A stretch of 14,840 nt of DNA from NCBI GenBank assembly GCA_045123575.1, contig JBGVKG010000033.1, positions 1-14,840 on the forward strand, given 5' to 3'. Positions 6,022 to 13,461 of the stretch are shown here, one piece after another. The stretch comes from SVEL01 sp045123575. GTDB lineage: Bacteria > Bacillota > Clostridia > Lachnospirales > Lachnospiraceae. The notes below the pieces were generated by a model. The model saw only the letters and a program-made list of their open reading frames with translations. It was not told the DNA's origin and made no database searches. A program made the position numbers and the translations under genes. Numbering within the stretch: the first letter of the stretch is position 1; each line of letters begins with the position of its first letter.

Positions 6022-6978
6022 TTACCCTGCCAACTGGGTCACCATCATTCCACGTCTTCCATCAGGAAGTTCCACATAATATGCAGTCCTTTCTAGGTCA
6101 GCCTTTACGAGCACTATCTCATCTCCAGCCTTGAGCGTTAAATATTTTTCTATGTCAACAATATCATAAACCTTATCTAAATCTGTGTCCTCTGTCTCTG
6201 CAAAAGCAACAGTCATATCGTACGCCATCTTATATTTCTTTCCGAGAGCATTGCTATAATCCACATCTATCTCCTTGGCTTTATTATCAGGAGTAATCTG
6301 ATACTGTACAACAATCTGTTTATCTAAGAAATCTATGTAATCTGATGCCTCGATAACACCGCCCTTGCTATTGAATAGAATAGCGTTATAATCGTATCTT
6401 CCATAGAAGCATCCCACTTCATATATTGTACCATCCACATATCTAAAGATAATGACCTCTGGATCATCACTCGCACCAGCATCGTACACGACTACATCCT
6501 TGTATACATCTGACTTATCTACATCTATGATAGCAGCACCTTCTATGCATTCCCCGAAGAAATCACACTTTGCATCATTTATCATGATACTGCCATCTGA
6601 TGTACTCATATCAAATTCAATAGTTATTGTATCATTTGCACCTGCCGATAATGGATACTCTGTTTTGAATGCTATCATCTCCATAGTAGAGCTAGTCGTA
6701 TCTTTTCCCCAACGAATCTCTTCAAATGAGTTATCCTCGATAATATCCTTCAAAGGTTTATACCCTTCAGTAGTCATATAATTGTTATCAAATATATCTT
6801 CGCTAGAATTCTCTGTACTACTGGTTTCTGTACTACCAGTCTCTGTACTACTGGTCTCCTTATTACTTGTCTTTAACTCATCTAATGTAGTATCTTTTGT
6901 ATTACAAGCTGTTGCTGAAAATAATGTCATAGCCACCACAGCTACTGCCAATGTTCTTGATAATGTCTTTCTCTTCAT
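6022..6978 (-). CDS. Secreted lipoprotein of unknown function
   Basis: The start is placed at the ATG at 6978 because AAGGAGGA lies 8 bases before it; a longer frame starting 36 bases earlier lacks a site and would spoil the signal peptide. The 318-residue product starts MKRKTLSRTLAVAVVAM and has a lipobox ending at Cys25 (SATAC), so it should be lipid-anchored outside the membrane. A low-complexity Ser/Thr/Glu linker with repeated SSTETG-type units follows (about 35-52). The rest is acidic, globular and without membrane segments. The C-terminus (about 280-318, DGRRGMMVTQLAG) resembles a small SH3-like strand set. I do not recognise the family. It lies between clpB and the LytTR cassette, with its own promoter; a role as sensor partner of the soluble kinase is conceivable but unsupported. 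Confidence 0.8.
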   Translation of the reverse strand: MKRKTLSRTLAVAVVAMTLFSATACNTKDTTLDELKTSNKETSSTETGSTETSSTENSSEDIFDNNYMTTEGYKPLKDIIEDNSFEEIRWGKDTTSSTMEMIAFKTEYPLSAGANDTITIEFDMSTSDGSIMINDAKCDFFGECIEGAAIIDVDKSDVYKDVVVYDAGASDDPEVIIFRYVDGTIYEVGCFYGRYDYNAILFNSKGGVIEASDYIDFLDKQIVVQYQITPDNKAKEIDVDYSNALGKKYKMAYDMTVAFAETEDTDLDKVYDIVDIEKYLTLKAGDEIVLVKADLERTAYYVELPDGRRGMMVTQLAG

Positions 6979-7004
6979 ACAGCTATTCCTCCTTCTTTTT
7001 AAAT

Positions 7005-7013
7005 ATTTTAGCA
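7005..7013 (-). promoter_or_regulatory. Extended -10 promoter of the lipoprotein gene
   Basis: The minus strand reads TGCTAAAAT, an extended -10 (TG-N-TAAAAT) about 26 bases upstream of the chosen ATG. The -35 region is poor (TTTCTA at 17-bp spacing), which extended -10 promoters tolerate. It lies just after the clpB terminator, so the lipoprotein gene is probably transcribed on its own. Confidence 0.45.
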
Positions 7014-7034
7014 TATTATTACTTAATTAGAAAC

Positions 7035-7121
7035 AAAAAATCCCTGAGAAATATCAAACTAGTCTCCTAAACACCAGATTATTATCTATCTTTAGAAAAA
7101 CGTTTAATAACATCTCAGGAA
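7035..7121 (-). terminator. Terminator after clpB with an unusually large loop
   Basis: On the minus strand ATTCCTGAGA (7112-7121) can pair with TCTCAGGGAT (7040-7049; 10 pairs, one G-U) and is followed at once by a T-run (7035-7040). The stem encloses about 60 bases, in which CTAAA and TTTAG can form a second short stem. Position between the clpB stop (7130) and the lipoprotein promoter fits an intrinsic terminator. Confidence 0.6.
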
Positions 7122-7129
7122 TCTTTCCA

Positions 7130-9712
7130 TTATTTTACCTTAGCCACTAATTTTTCATCTTCGACATCTATCAAAATAGTATCACCTTCTCCTACGCCAC
7201 CAGCCAATATCACTCTAGCAGCAAGGGTTTCCACATTTTTCTGAAGATATCTCTTAAGAGGTCTTGCACCATAGGTAGGGTCATATCCCCTCTCTACCAC
7301 ATAAATTTTAGCTCCATCTGTTAATTCTATACTAAGCTGTCTATCAGATAATCTACGATTTATATCCTTTATGAGTAGCTGTACTATATTAGATATATTA
7401 TCCTTTGTCAGAGGCTTAAACATTATTATCTCGTCCAGTCGATTTAGAAATTCTGGTCTAAATGAACCTCTAAGCTGCTCCATTACCAATGCTTCATTCT
7501 CTGGACGTATATTTCCTGCTTCATCTATACCATCTAGCAAATATGAGGAACCAATATTAGATGTAAGGATAATAATAGTGTTCTTAAAATCAACAGTTCT
7601 TCCCTGTGAGTCAGTTATACGACCATCATCTAACACCTGTAGCAATACGTTAAACACATCTGGATGAGCCTTCTCAATCTCATCAAACAAAACTACTGCG
7701 TATGGCTTTCTACGAACCGCCTCTGTAAGCTGACCACCTTCATCATATCCTACATATCCTGGAGGTGCTCCTACTAATCTAGATACAGAATGTTTCTCCA
7801 TATACTCAGACATATCTATACGCACTATATTCGCTTCATTATCAAATAAACTCTCTGCCAATGCTTTAGCCAACTCCGTCTTTCCTACACCTGTTGGACC
7901 AAGGAATAAGAATGAACCTATTGGCTTACTAGGATCCTTTATGCCTGCTTTTGAACGGATAATAGCTTCTGTAACCATCTCTACACCTTCATCCTGACCC
8001 ACAACTCTTCTGTGAAGCTGTTCTGCTAGATTAAGTGTTTTCTGTCTCTCTGATTCTGTAAGCTTTGTCACTGGTATACCTGTCCATCTAGAGATTATCT
8101 TCGCTATCTCTTCCTCTGTTACACTCTCACGTATAAGTGATAGGTCACGATTTTTCACAGCATCCTCCTCTGCCGCCAATTGTTTTTGTAACGCAGGAAG
8201 CTTACCATATTGTATCTCTGCCACTTTTTCTAAATCATAGTTTCGCTGAGCTATTTTCATTTCATTTGTTACATTTTCTATCTCTTCACGGAGCTTACTC
8301 AACCTATCCACAGAAGATTTTTCATTTTCCCACTGTGCCTTCTTTCTATTGAATTCATCTCTTAGTTCAGCCAGTTCTTTGCCTAAGCTCTCTAATCTAT
8401 CATGGCTCAGTTTATCTGTTTCCTTCTTTAAAGCTGCCTCTTCTATCTCTAGCTGCATAACTCTTCTGCGCATCTCATCTAGCTCTGTTGGCATAGAATC
8501 AAGTTCTGTCTTTATAAGTGCACATGCCTCATCTACTAGGTCTATGGCCTTGTCTGGCAGGAATCTGTCTGTTATATATCGATTTGACAATGTGGCTGCT
8601 GTTACTAATGCCGAATCCGTTATCTTCACTCCATGAAATACTTCGTATCGCTCCTTTATACCTCTAAGAATCGATATTGTATCCTCTACAGTTGGTTCAT
8701 CTACCATTACAGGTTGGAATCTTCGCTCTAAAGCTGGATCCTTCTCAATATATTTTCTATATTCATCGAGAGTTGTAGCACCTATACAATGCAACTCACC
8801 TCTTGCAAGCATAGGCTTAAGCATATTGCCTGCATCCATAGCACCATCTGTTTTACCTGCACCTACTATAATGTGAAGCTCGTCGATAAATAGGATAATT
8901 TCACCCTCGCTTTTCTTAACCTCGTCTAGTACAGCTTTTAATCTTTCCTCAAACTCACCTCTATATTTTGCGCCTGCAACCAATGCACCCATATCAAGAG
9001 AAAATACCTTTTTATCCTTCAAGCCATCTGGTACATCTCCCTGAACTATTCTCTGGGCTAATCCTTCTACTGCTGCTGTCTTTCCTACTCCCGGCTCACC
9101 TATAAGCACCGGATTATTCTTTGTCTTTCTAGACAGAATACGGATAACATTTCTTATCTCTGCATCTCTTCCAATAACAGGGTCTAGCTTTTGTTTTCTC
9201 GCCCTTTCCACTAAATCCACACCATATTTATTCAATGTATCATAGGTAGCTTCAGGGTTATCTGATGTCACTTTTTGGTTCCCTCTTACAGTTGCTAATG
9301 CCTGCAAAAACCTCTCCCTTGTCAGTCCATATTCTGCAAATAGTTCCTTAACAACCTTGTTAGGATACTTTATAAGGGTAAGGAAGATATGTTCAACAGA
9401 AATATATTCATCCCCCATAGTCTTAGTTTCGTCTTCTGCGCTGATTAGCACTTTATTCAAATCATTACTTATGCGTAATTCGCCACCCTGAACCTTCGGT
9501 TTCTTCTGAAGACAGACTTCAGCTCTACCTACAAAATGCGCAAGGTTAATCTCCATCTTTTCTATCATCTTGGATATTAATCCATCGTCCTGAGTTACCA
9601 AGGCATACACGAGATGTTCCTGATCTATCTCCTGATTACCATACTGATATGCCAGTTTCTCCATAGTTTGGATAGCTTCAATCGATTTCTTAGTAAACTT
9701 GTCAATATTCAT
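7130..9712 (-). CDS. clpB: ClpB disaggregase (AAA+ chaperone)
   Basis: An 860-residue protein with the full ClpB layout: N-terminal Clp repeat domain (about 1-145), first AAA+ domain with Walker A GEPGVGKT (205-212), Walker B LFIDE (274-278) and pore tyrosine Tyr250 (KYRG), a long coiled-coil middle domain (about 400-525, which separates ClpB from ClpC/ClpA), and second AAA+ domain with GPTGVGKT (605-612), LFDE (675-678) and pore loop GYVG (652-655). There is no IGF/L ClpP-binding loop evident, as expected for a disaggregase working with DnaK. The start at 9712 is chosen because AAGGAGG is 10 bases before it; the ATG two codons earlier sits too close to that site. CIRCE and a sigma-A promoter lie upstream, so HrcA should control it. 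It is a single-gene unit bounded by terminators. Confidence 0.97.
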   Translation of the reverse strand: MNIDKFTKKSIEAIQTMEKLAYQYGNQEIDQEHLVYALVTQDDGLISKMIEKMEINLAHFVGRAEVCLQKKPKVQGGELRISNDLNKVLISAEDETKTMGDEYISVEHIFLTLIKYPNKVVKELFAEYGLTRERFLQALATVRGNQKVTSDNPEATYDTLNKYGVDLVERARKQKLDPVIGRDAEIRNVIRILSRKTKNNPVLIGEPGVGKTAAVEGLAQRIVQGDVPDGLKDKKVFSLDMGALVAGAKYRGEFEERLKAVLDEVKKSEGEIILFIDELHIIVGAGKTDGAMDAGNMLKPMLARGELHCIGATTLDEYRKYIEKDPALERRFQPVMVDEPTVEDTISILRGIKERYEVFHGVKITDSALVTAATLSNRYITDRFLPDKAIDLVDEACALIKTELDSMPTELDEMRRRVMQLEIEEAALKKETDKLSHDRLESLGKELAELRDEFNRKKAQWENEKSSVDRLSKLREEIENVTNEMKIAQRNYDLEKVAEIQYGKLPALQKQLAAEEDAVKNRDLSLIRESVTEEEIAKIISRWTGIPVTKLTESERQKTLNLAEQLHRRVVGQDEGVEMVTEAIIRSKAGIKDPSKPIGSFLFLGPTGVGKTELAKALAESLFDNEANIVRIDMSEYMEKHSVSRLVGAPPGYVGYDEGGQLTEAVRRKPYAVVLFDEIEKAHPDVFNVLLQVLDDGRITDSQGRTVDFKNTIIILTSNIGSSYLLDGIDEAGNIRPENEALVMEQLRGSFRPEFLNRLDEIIMFKPLTKDNISNIVQLLIKDINRRLSDRQLSIELTDGAKIYVVERGYDPTYGARPLKRYLQKNVETLAARVILAGGVGEGDTILIDVEDEKLVAKVK

Positions 9713-9775
9713 ATACATTCCCTCCTTATCCATAGAGTCTTCTCACAAACCCTATTATCAAAACATAATAAAGTT

Positions 9776-9808
9776 AAAAAACGGTTATGCAGTTTCCTAC
9801 ATAACCGT
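9776..9808 (-). terminator. Intrinsic terminator of the amidase operon, overlapping the clpB start region
   Basis: On the minus strand ACGGTTATG pairs perfectly with CATAACCGT (9800-9808 with 9781-9789). Three more pairs (one T-G) close on a GAAA tetraloop, and T6 follows (9776-9781). This is a strong intrinsic terminator. It lies downstream of the amidase stop (9860), but also immediately after the clpB -10 box. Confidence 0.85.
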
Positions 9809-9837
9809 AATATATCACTTTGATTAGCACTCGTCAA
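9809..9837 (-). promoter_or_regulatory. Sigma-A promoter of clpB
   Basis: The minus strand has -35 TTGACG (9832-9837), a 17-base spacer and -10 TATATT (9809-9814) preceded by TG (extended -10). Initiation is expected near 9802. The -35 box lies within the CIRCE spacer, so HrcA binding would block the promoter. Confidence 0.85.
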
Positions 9838-9850
9838 GTAGGAGTGCTAA
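9824..9850. promoter_or_regulatory. CIRCE operator (HrcA binding site)
   Basis: TTAGCACTC, nine bases, GAGTGCTAA: an exact match to the CIRCE consensus inverted repeat bound by the heat-shock repressor HrcA. It overlaps the clpB -35 region and lies 112 bases before the clpB start codon. Confidence 0.97.
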
Positions 9851-9859
9851 TAATTTTAT

Positions 9860-10786
9860 TTAATTTGCAAAATACTTATCTATACCGTTAGCAATGCCTT
9901 CCACTATCTTCTCTCTGTACTCTGCTGTTGCCATTAGTTGATCTTCCTCTGGATTTGACATGTATCCCATTTCCACTATAGTTACAGGTACCTGACACCA
10001 GTTGATTCCACTCATAGTATCAGTTTCCCATACTTTTCGTTTCTTTGCACCTGTTGTAGCGCACATCTCATCTAGCACGCACTGCGACAACGCTTTGCTT
10101 TCCTTATACAACGATGCATTCCACGGATTTTTCTTTGTCTGACATATAGTCTCTGCTCCTTGAACTGTGGAATTATCCGAACCATTAGCATGTATCCTTA
10201 TAAAAGCGTCAGCCTTAGCTTCATTAGCTATTGCCGCTCTCTCTGCATTACTCATATCCACGTTATGAGTTGTCCTTGTCATCATTACTGTATAACCACG
10301 ACTCTCCAACTCTGCCTGAAGCATCAGTGAAATATCAAGATTAAGCACATACTCGTATATACCTGTAGAACAACCTTTTGTACCAGAGGACACCTTTGCC
10401 TTTAATGTGCTAGAACCTGGTCCTACAGGTTCCTTAGCCTTATTACCCTTTGCTTGATGACCTGCATCTATGACAATAAGCTTATTTTCACGTTCTACAT
10501 CAACACGTGTGGTAGTTTCTTCTGTTGTTGGTGACTCTGTTGTTGTTGGCGCTTCTGTTGTCGTTGGCGTCTCTGTCGTCGTTGGCGTCTCTGTCGTCGT
10601 TGACGTCTCTGTTGTTGTATTTCCCTCTGTTACCGTCGGTATCTTAGATGAAGTATTTTCTTGTATAGATGTATCTGATGTACTCATAGTCTCATAAGAT
10701 GAGTCAGCTATATTTCTATAACATCCTGTCATAAACATACATATCAACACCAAGGGTATAACTCTTATGATTTTAGTCTTTTTCAT
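9860..10786 (-). CDS. N-acetylmuramoyl-L-alanine amidase, surface lipoprotein (Amidase_3)
   Basis: A 308-residue lipoprotein. The signal peptide ends in the lipobox MTGC (Cys22). A long Thr/Pro/Glu linker (about 50-93) with the repeating unit TTTETP spans to the membrane-distal domain. Residues about 102-307 form an Amidase_3 zinc hydrolase, which cuts the bond between N-acetylmuramic acid and the stem peptide of peptidoglycan. Zinc ligands are His110 (IDAGH), Glu145 (YEYVLNLD) and His199 (IRIHANG); Glu272 (TIVEMGYMSN) is catalytic. There is no separate wall-binding domain; lipid anchoring and the linker would hold the enzyme at the wall. The start overlaps the nuclease gene by 14 bases with GTGAGGA 5 bases before ATG, so translation is probably coupled. 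It is the last gene of its operon. Confidence 0.92.
   Translation of the reverse strand: MKKTKIIRVIPLVLICMFMTGCYRNIADSSYETMSTSDTSIQENTSSKIPTVTEGNTTTETSTTTETPTTTETPTTTEAPTTTESPTTEETTTRVDVERENKLIVIDAGHQAKGNKAKEPVGPGSSTLKAKVSSGTKGCSTGIYEYVLNLDISLMLQAELESRGYTVMMTRTTHNVDMSNAERAAIANEAKADAFIRIHANGSDNSTVQGAETICQTKKNPWNASLYKESKALSQCVLDEMCATTGAKKRKVWETDTMSGINWCQVPVTIVEMGYMSNPEEDQLMATAEYREKIVEGIANGIDKYFAN
10529..10618 (-). repeat. 18-bp minisatellite coding the TTTE-x-P linker
   Basis: Five tandem 18-bp units within the amidase gene encode TTTETS, TTTETP, TTTETP, TTTEAP and TTTESP (residues 57-86). The units differ mainly at third positions. Such in-frame repeats can change number by slippage and alter linker length without breaking the frame. 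Confidence 0.8.
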
Positions 10787-11315
10787 TTTTCCTCACTTTC
10801 TCAGCTCTATCTCTCATATATGTAAGAAACTGTCTGTCCCATAGACCTACAACCTCATTATCATTAGCTAATATCATTGCCTGCTTAGTAAATCTACTAT
10901 TTGTAACCACTAGACACCTATCACACTGATAATGCTTCATAGCTGCAATAGCCTCCTGCACAGCTTTTACACCTACAGGCTTTGCATAGCGTTTACATTG
11001 TATAGCAAATAATTCTTCATTTCTATACGCTATAATATCTGCACCATAGTCACCTGTAGCCTTAGTAAACTGGCGTATTTCATAGCCATTTCCTTCTAAA
11101 ACTGCTGCCACAAACTGCTCAAACTGAGCTCCTGTCATAGCATCAACCTGTTCCATCGTTCTATCAGCATCTTTAGGTGTCAGTTTCATCTTCTGTAATA
11201 TCCATCTGCAAAAGCTCCATAATATGAGAACAATGCCCATAATTATGAGCATTGTAGATACACCGCCATTATCCAGCCACTTTGTAATATTTTTTGTTAA
11301 TTCGGTTATATCCAT
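10773..11315 (-). CDS. Membrane-anchored Mrr-like restriction endonuclease domain protein
   Basis: A 180-residue protein with one hydrophobic helix near the N-terminus (about 19-36) and a cytoplasmic PD-(D/E)XK nuclease domain of the Mrr_cat type (about 58-165). The catalytic pattern is Glu66 (GAQFEQFV), Asp93 (GDYGADII) and Gln106-x-Lys108 (AIQCKRY), followed by the conserved VGVKAVQEA helix. Related proteins with one or two membrane helices and an Mrr-like domain are widespread and mostly unassigned; related domains cut modified DNA. No methyltransferase lies nearby, so this is not a standard restriction-modification pair. The start has TAGGAGGT with 7 bases of spacing, and popT ends 22 bases upstream. 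Placement between a lipid-carrier translocase and a wall amidase is noteworthy. Confidence 0.85.
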   Translation of the reverse strand: MDITELTKNITKWLDNGGVSTMLIIMGIVLILWSFCRWILQKMKLTPKDADRTMEQVDAMTGAQFEQFVAAVLEGNGYEIRQFTKATGDYGADIIAYRNEELFAIQCKRYAKPVGVKAVQEAIAAMKHYQCDRCLVVTNSRFTKQAMILANDNEVVGLWDRQFLTYMRDRAEKVRKNEKD

Positions 11316-11337
11316 ATACCGAACCTCCTACATTCAC

Positions 11338-12225
11338 TTATTTAGCTTCTCTTTTGGCCATCCAAGACTTAAATACCTGAAGACCAATTATTACAGCTCC
11401 GCCTATCACAAAGAACAATATATTAAATGTATCTAATGTCATAGCTGGCTGTGGATTTTCCTTTAAACTTGTAGGTCCCATAACGATAGCATATAAAGAA
11501 CCTAACATCATACCGAGTATAGCATATACTGTAGCGGAACGTGCCTTATCTAAAGCCAACTTAAGTCCCTTAACAGTAGTAAATATACCTGCTATCATAC
11601 CAAATCCAAATATACATAAGCCAACAAAATATCCAAAATCCAAATGAAGGAACTGACGAATAGCATCCAGTATAGGCTGATAAAAGCCAAATACCAAAAG
11701 TATAGTCGAACCGGATATACCCGGTAAAACCATAGCCGATATAGCTATCATAGCACCAACAAATAATAATACTCCTGTGATAACATCAAACTCTCCCCAC
11801 TTAAGGCTTACATTTGAACCATTTCCAGAAAAATATGTTATAGCCACAACAAATGCTGCGCCAAGTAACATAAATACAAGATTATAGTACTTGTTCTTTA
11901 AAGCTGATTTCTCTTCCATAACTACAAGTGGTATAGCAAACACTACAAAGCCCATAAATAAAGAGCTCACCTCATATATATTCTGTTCAAATACTGCAGT
12001 TATAACTAATACTGCTGATAAAAATCCTACTACCCATCCAGATAAAAGCTTTACGAGAAATATAATAGCTTTCTTACGTTTTTCCTTATCTTTTGACAAC
12101 ACATTATTCAACGAACCAATGAAATCATCATATATGCCCATGATAAATGCTATTGTTCCTCCTGAAACTCCCGGCACACTATCCGCAAGCGCCATAAAGA
12201 ATCCGCCTAATATTGTCATCAACAT
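11338..12225 (-). CDS. popT: DUF368 undecaprenyl-phosphate translocase (PopT family)
   Basis: A 295-residue polytopic membrane protein with about eight to nine hydrophobic segments. The two family hallmark motifs are present: ADSVPGVSGGTIAF near the N-terminus (about 14-27) and VLPGISGSTILLVFGFYQP in the middle (about 167-185), which look like inverted re-entrant elements. DUF368 proteins have been shown to return the lipid carrier undecaprenyl phosphate to the inner leaflet for reuse in cell-wall synthesis. The start is set by AGGAGG 8 bases before ATG; this ribosome site overlaps the hisC stop codon, so the genes are coupled. Family assignment is firm; the symbol is taken from the family and function here is inferred. 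Confidence 0.9.
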   Translation of the reverse strand: MLMTILGGFFMALADSVPGVSGGTIAFIMGIYDDFIGSLNNVLSKDKEKRKKAIIFLVKLLSGWVVGFLSAVLVITAVFEQNIYEVSSLFMGFVVFAIPLVVMEEKSALKNKYYNLVFMLLGAAFVVAITYFSGNGSNVSLKWGEFDVITGVLLFVGAMIAISAMVLPGISGSTILLVFGFYQPILDAIRQFLHLDFGYFVGLCIFGFGMIAGIFTTVKGLKLALDKARSATVYAILGMMLGSLYAIVMGPTSLKENPQPAMTLDTFNILFFVIGGAVIIGLQVFKSWMAKREAK

Positions 12226-12237
12226 CTTATGTTCCTC

Positions 12238-13299
12238 CTAATTCTCTTCCATATACTGCTTGATTACCTCAAACATTCTATCCATCTCGTCATCTGTTCC
12301 TATGGTAATACGTAAATAATCCTTGATAGCTGGATTATTCCAGTGACGTACATAGACATTTCTTGCTCTCATATATTCAAACATATCTGTTATATCATAT
12401 TCTGCATGTGTTGCAAATACAAAGTTTGCCTTTGAATCAGGATATGTAAAGCCAAGTTCTGTCAGTGCATTCATAGTGCGTTCCCTAGTGGCCATTATCT
12501 TTCCACGAGTTTCATCAAAGTACTCCTTGTCTCCAATAGATGCCACGCCTGCCGCTATTGATGGCATATTCATCGTATACGAGTTAATAGAGTACTTAAC
12601 ATCCTGCATAGCTTGTATAAGTTTCTTGTTACCTATGGCATAACCTATACGCATACCTGCCATAGAACGAGACTTTGAAAATGTCTGTATAACCAAAAGA
12701 TTCTCATACTTATTTACCAATGGAAGTGCCGACTCTCCACCAAAATCTATATATGCCTCATCTATCATAACAACTGATTCTTGATTATGTGCTACTATAT
12801 CCTCTACAAATGATAACGGCTCATATATAGATGTAGGCGCATTAGGATTAGGGAATATAATACCACCATTTTCTTTGTAATAATCTTCCTTTTTAATTCT
12901 AAAATTCTCATCTACCGCTGGTGTCTCATAAGGTATCTTATAGAGATCTGCCCACACAGGATAAAATGAATATGTAATATCAGGGAAAAGTATCGGCTTA
13001 TCCGAATTAAAAAATGTAAAAAAAGCGTTCGCTATAACATCATCAGAGCCCACACCTACAAACACCATATCCTCATCTACACCATAGAAACTTGCAATAG
13101 CCTTAACTAGCTCACCTGCTGTAGGGTCTGGATATAATCTAAATCTATCTGTATCTAGCTTAGATAACACCGCTTCTACCGCTGGTGCTGGCGGATATGG
13201 ACATTCATTTGTATTCAATTTGACCATATCTGGCTTATTAGGCTGCTCGCCAGCCACATAAGGCACGACTTTTCTTATATTAGCTTCCCATGCTCCCAT
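12238..13299 (-). CDS. hisC: Histidinol-phosphate aminotransferase
   Basis: A 353-residue PLP-dependent class II-fold aminotransferase of HisC length. The start is moved to the ATG at 13299 (MGAWEANIRK), where GGAG lies 6 bases upstream; longer in-frame starts have no site and add non-conserved residues. Visible residues are the substrate-binding LNTNECPYPP (28-37), NPNAPT (151-156), Asp180 and Tyr183 (MIDEAYIDF), PLP lysine Lys209 (TFSKSRSMAGMRIGY), Arg217 and the C-terminal carboxylate-binding Arg330 (YLRITIG). It converts imidazole-acetol phosphate and glutamate to histidinol phosphate in histidine synthesis; related enzymes act on aromatic amino acids. No other his gene is in the window, so an aromatic or broad role is possible. 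It lies between another aminotransferase and popT. Confidence 0.88.
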   Translation of the reverse strand: MGAWEANIRKVVPYVAGEQPNKPDMVKLNTNECPYPPAPAVEAVLSKLDTDRFRLYPDPTAGELVKAIASFYGVDEDMVFVGVGSDDVIANAFFTFFNSDKPILFPDITYSFYPVWADLYKIPYETPAVDENFRIKKEDYYKENGGIIFPNPNAPTSIYEPLSFVEDIVAHNQESVVMIDEAYIDFGGESALPLVNKYENLLVIQTFSKSRSMAGMRIGYAIGNKKLIQAMQDVKYSINSYTMNMPSIAAGVASIGDKEYFDETRGKIMATRERTMNALTELGFTYPDSKANFVFATHAEYDITDMFEYMRARNVYVRHWNNPAIKDYLRITIGTDDEMDRMFEVIKQYMEEN

Positions 13300-13384
13300 A
13301 TATTTCTCCATTCTGTTACAATACATTTGCGTTTCAATGCAACTTAAGTAACTATATCTTATCATTTTTTACTAATCATAAAGT

Positions 13385-13461
13385 TCAATTTAATCCATAG
13401 CTGTCTGCCAACTTCTTAAAGCTTAATTCAATCCGTAGCTATCTGCCAACTTCTTAAAGCT
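13385..13461 (-). repeat. Tandem duplication of the 3' end of the aminotransferase gene
   Basis: Two 39-base copies, 13423-13461 (true gene end) and 13385-13423 (downstream), are offset by 38 bases. Both encode SFKKLADSYGLN plus a stop. They differ at four positions: GAT/GAC, TAC/TAT, TTG/TTA and stop TAA/TGA, all silent. The downstream copy is in a different frame from the gene and follows its stop, so it is not translated as part of it. Confidence 0.9.

Noticed and set aside
10470..10697. Plus-strand frame of 75 codons, rich in Val and Ser
   Set aside because: It is the antisense shadow of the Thr-rich linker repeat in the amidase gene.
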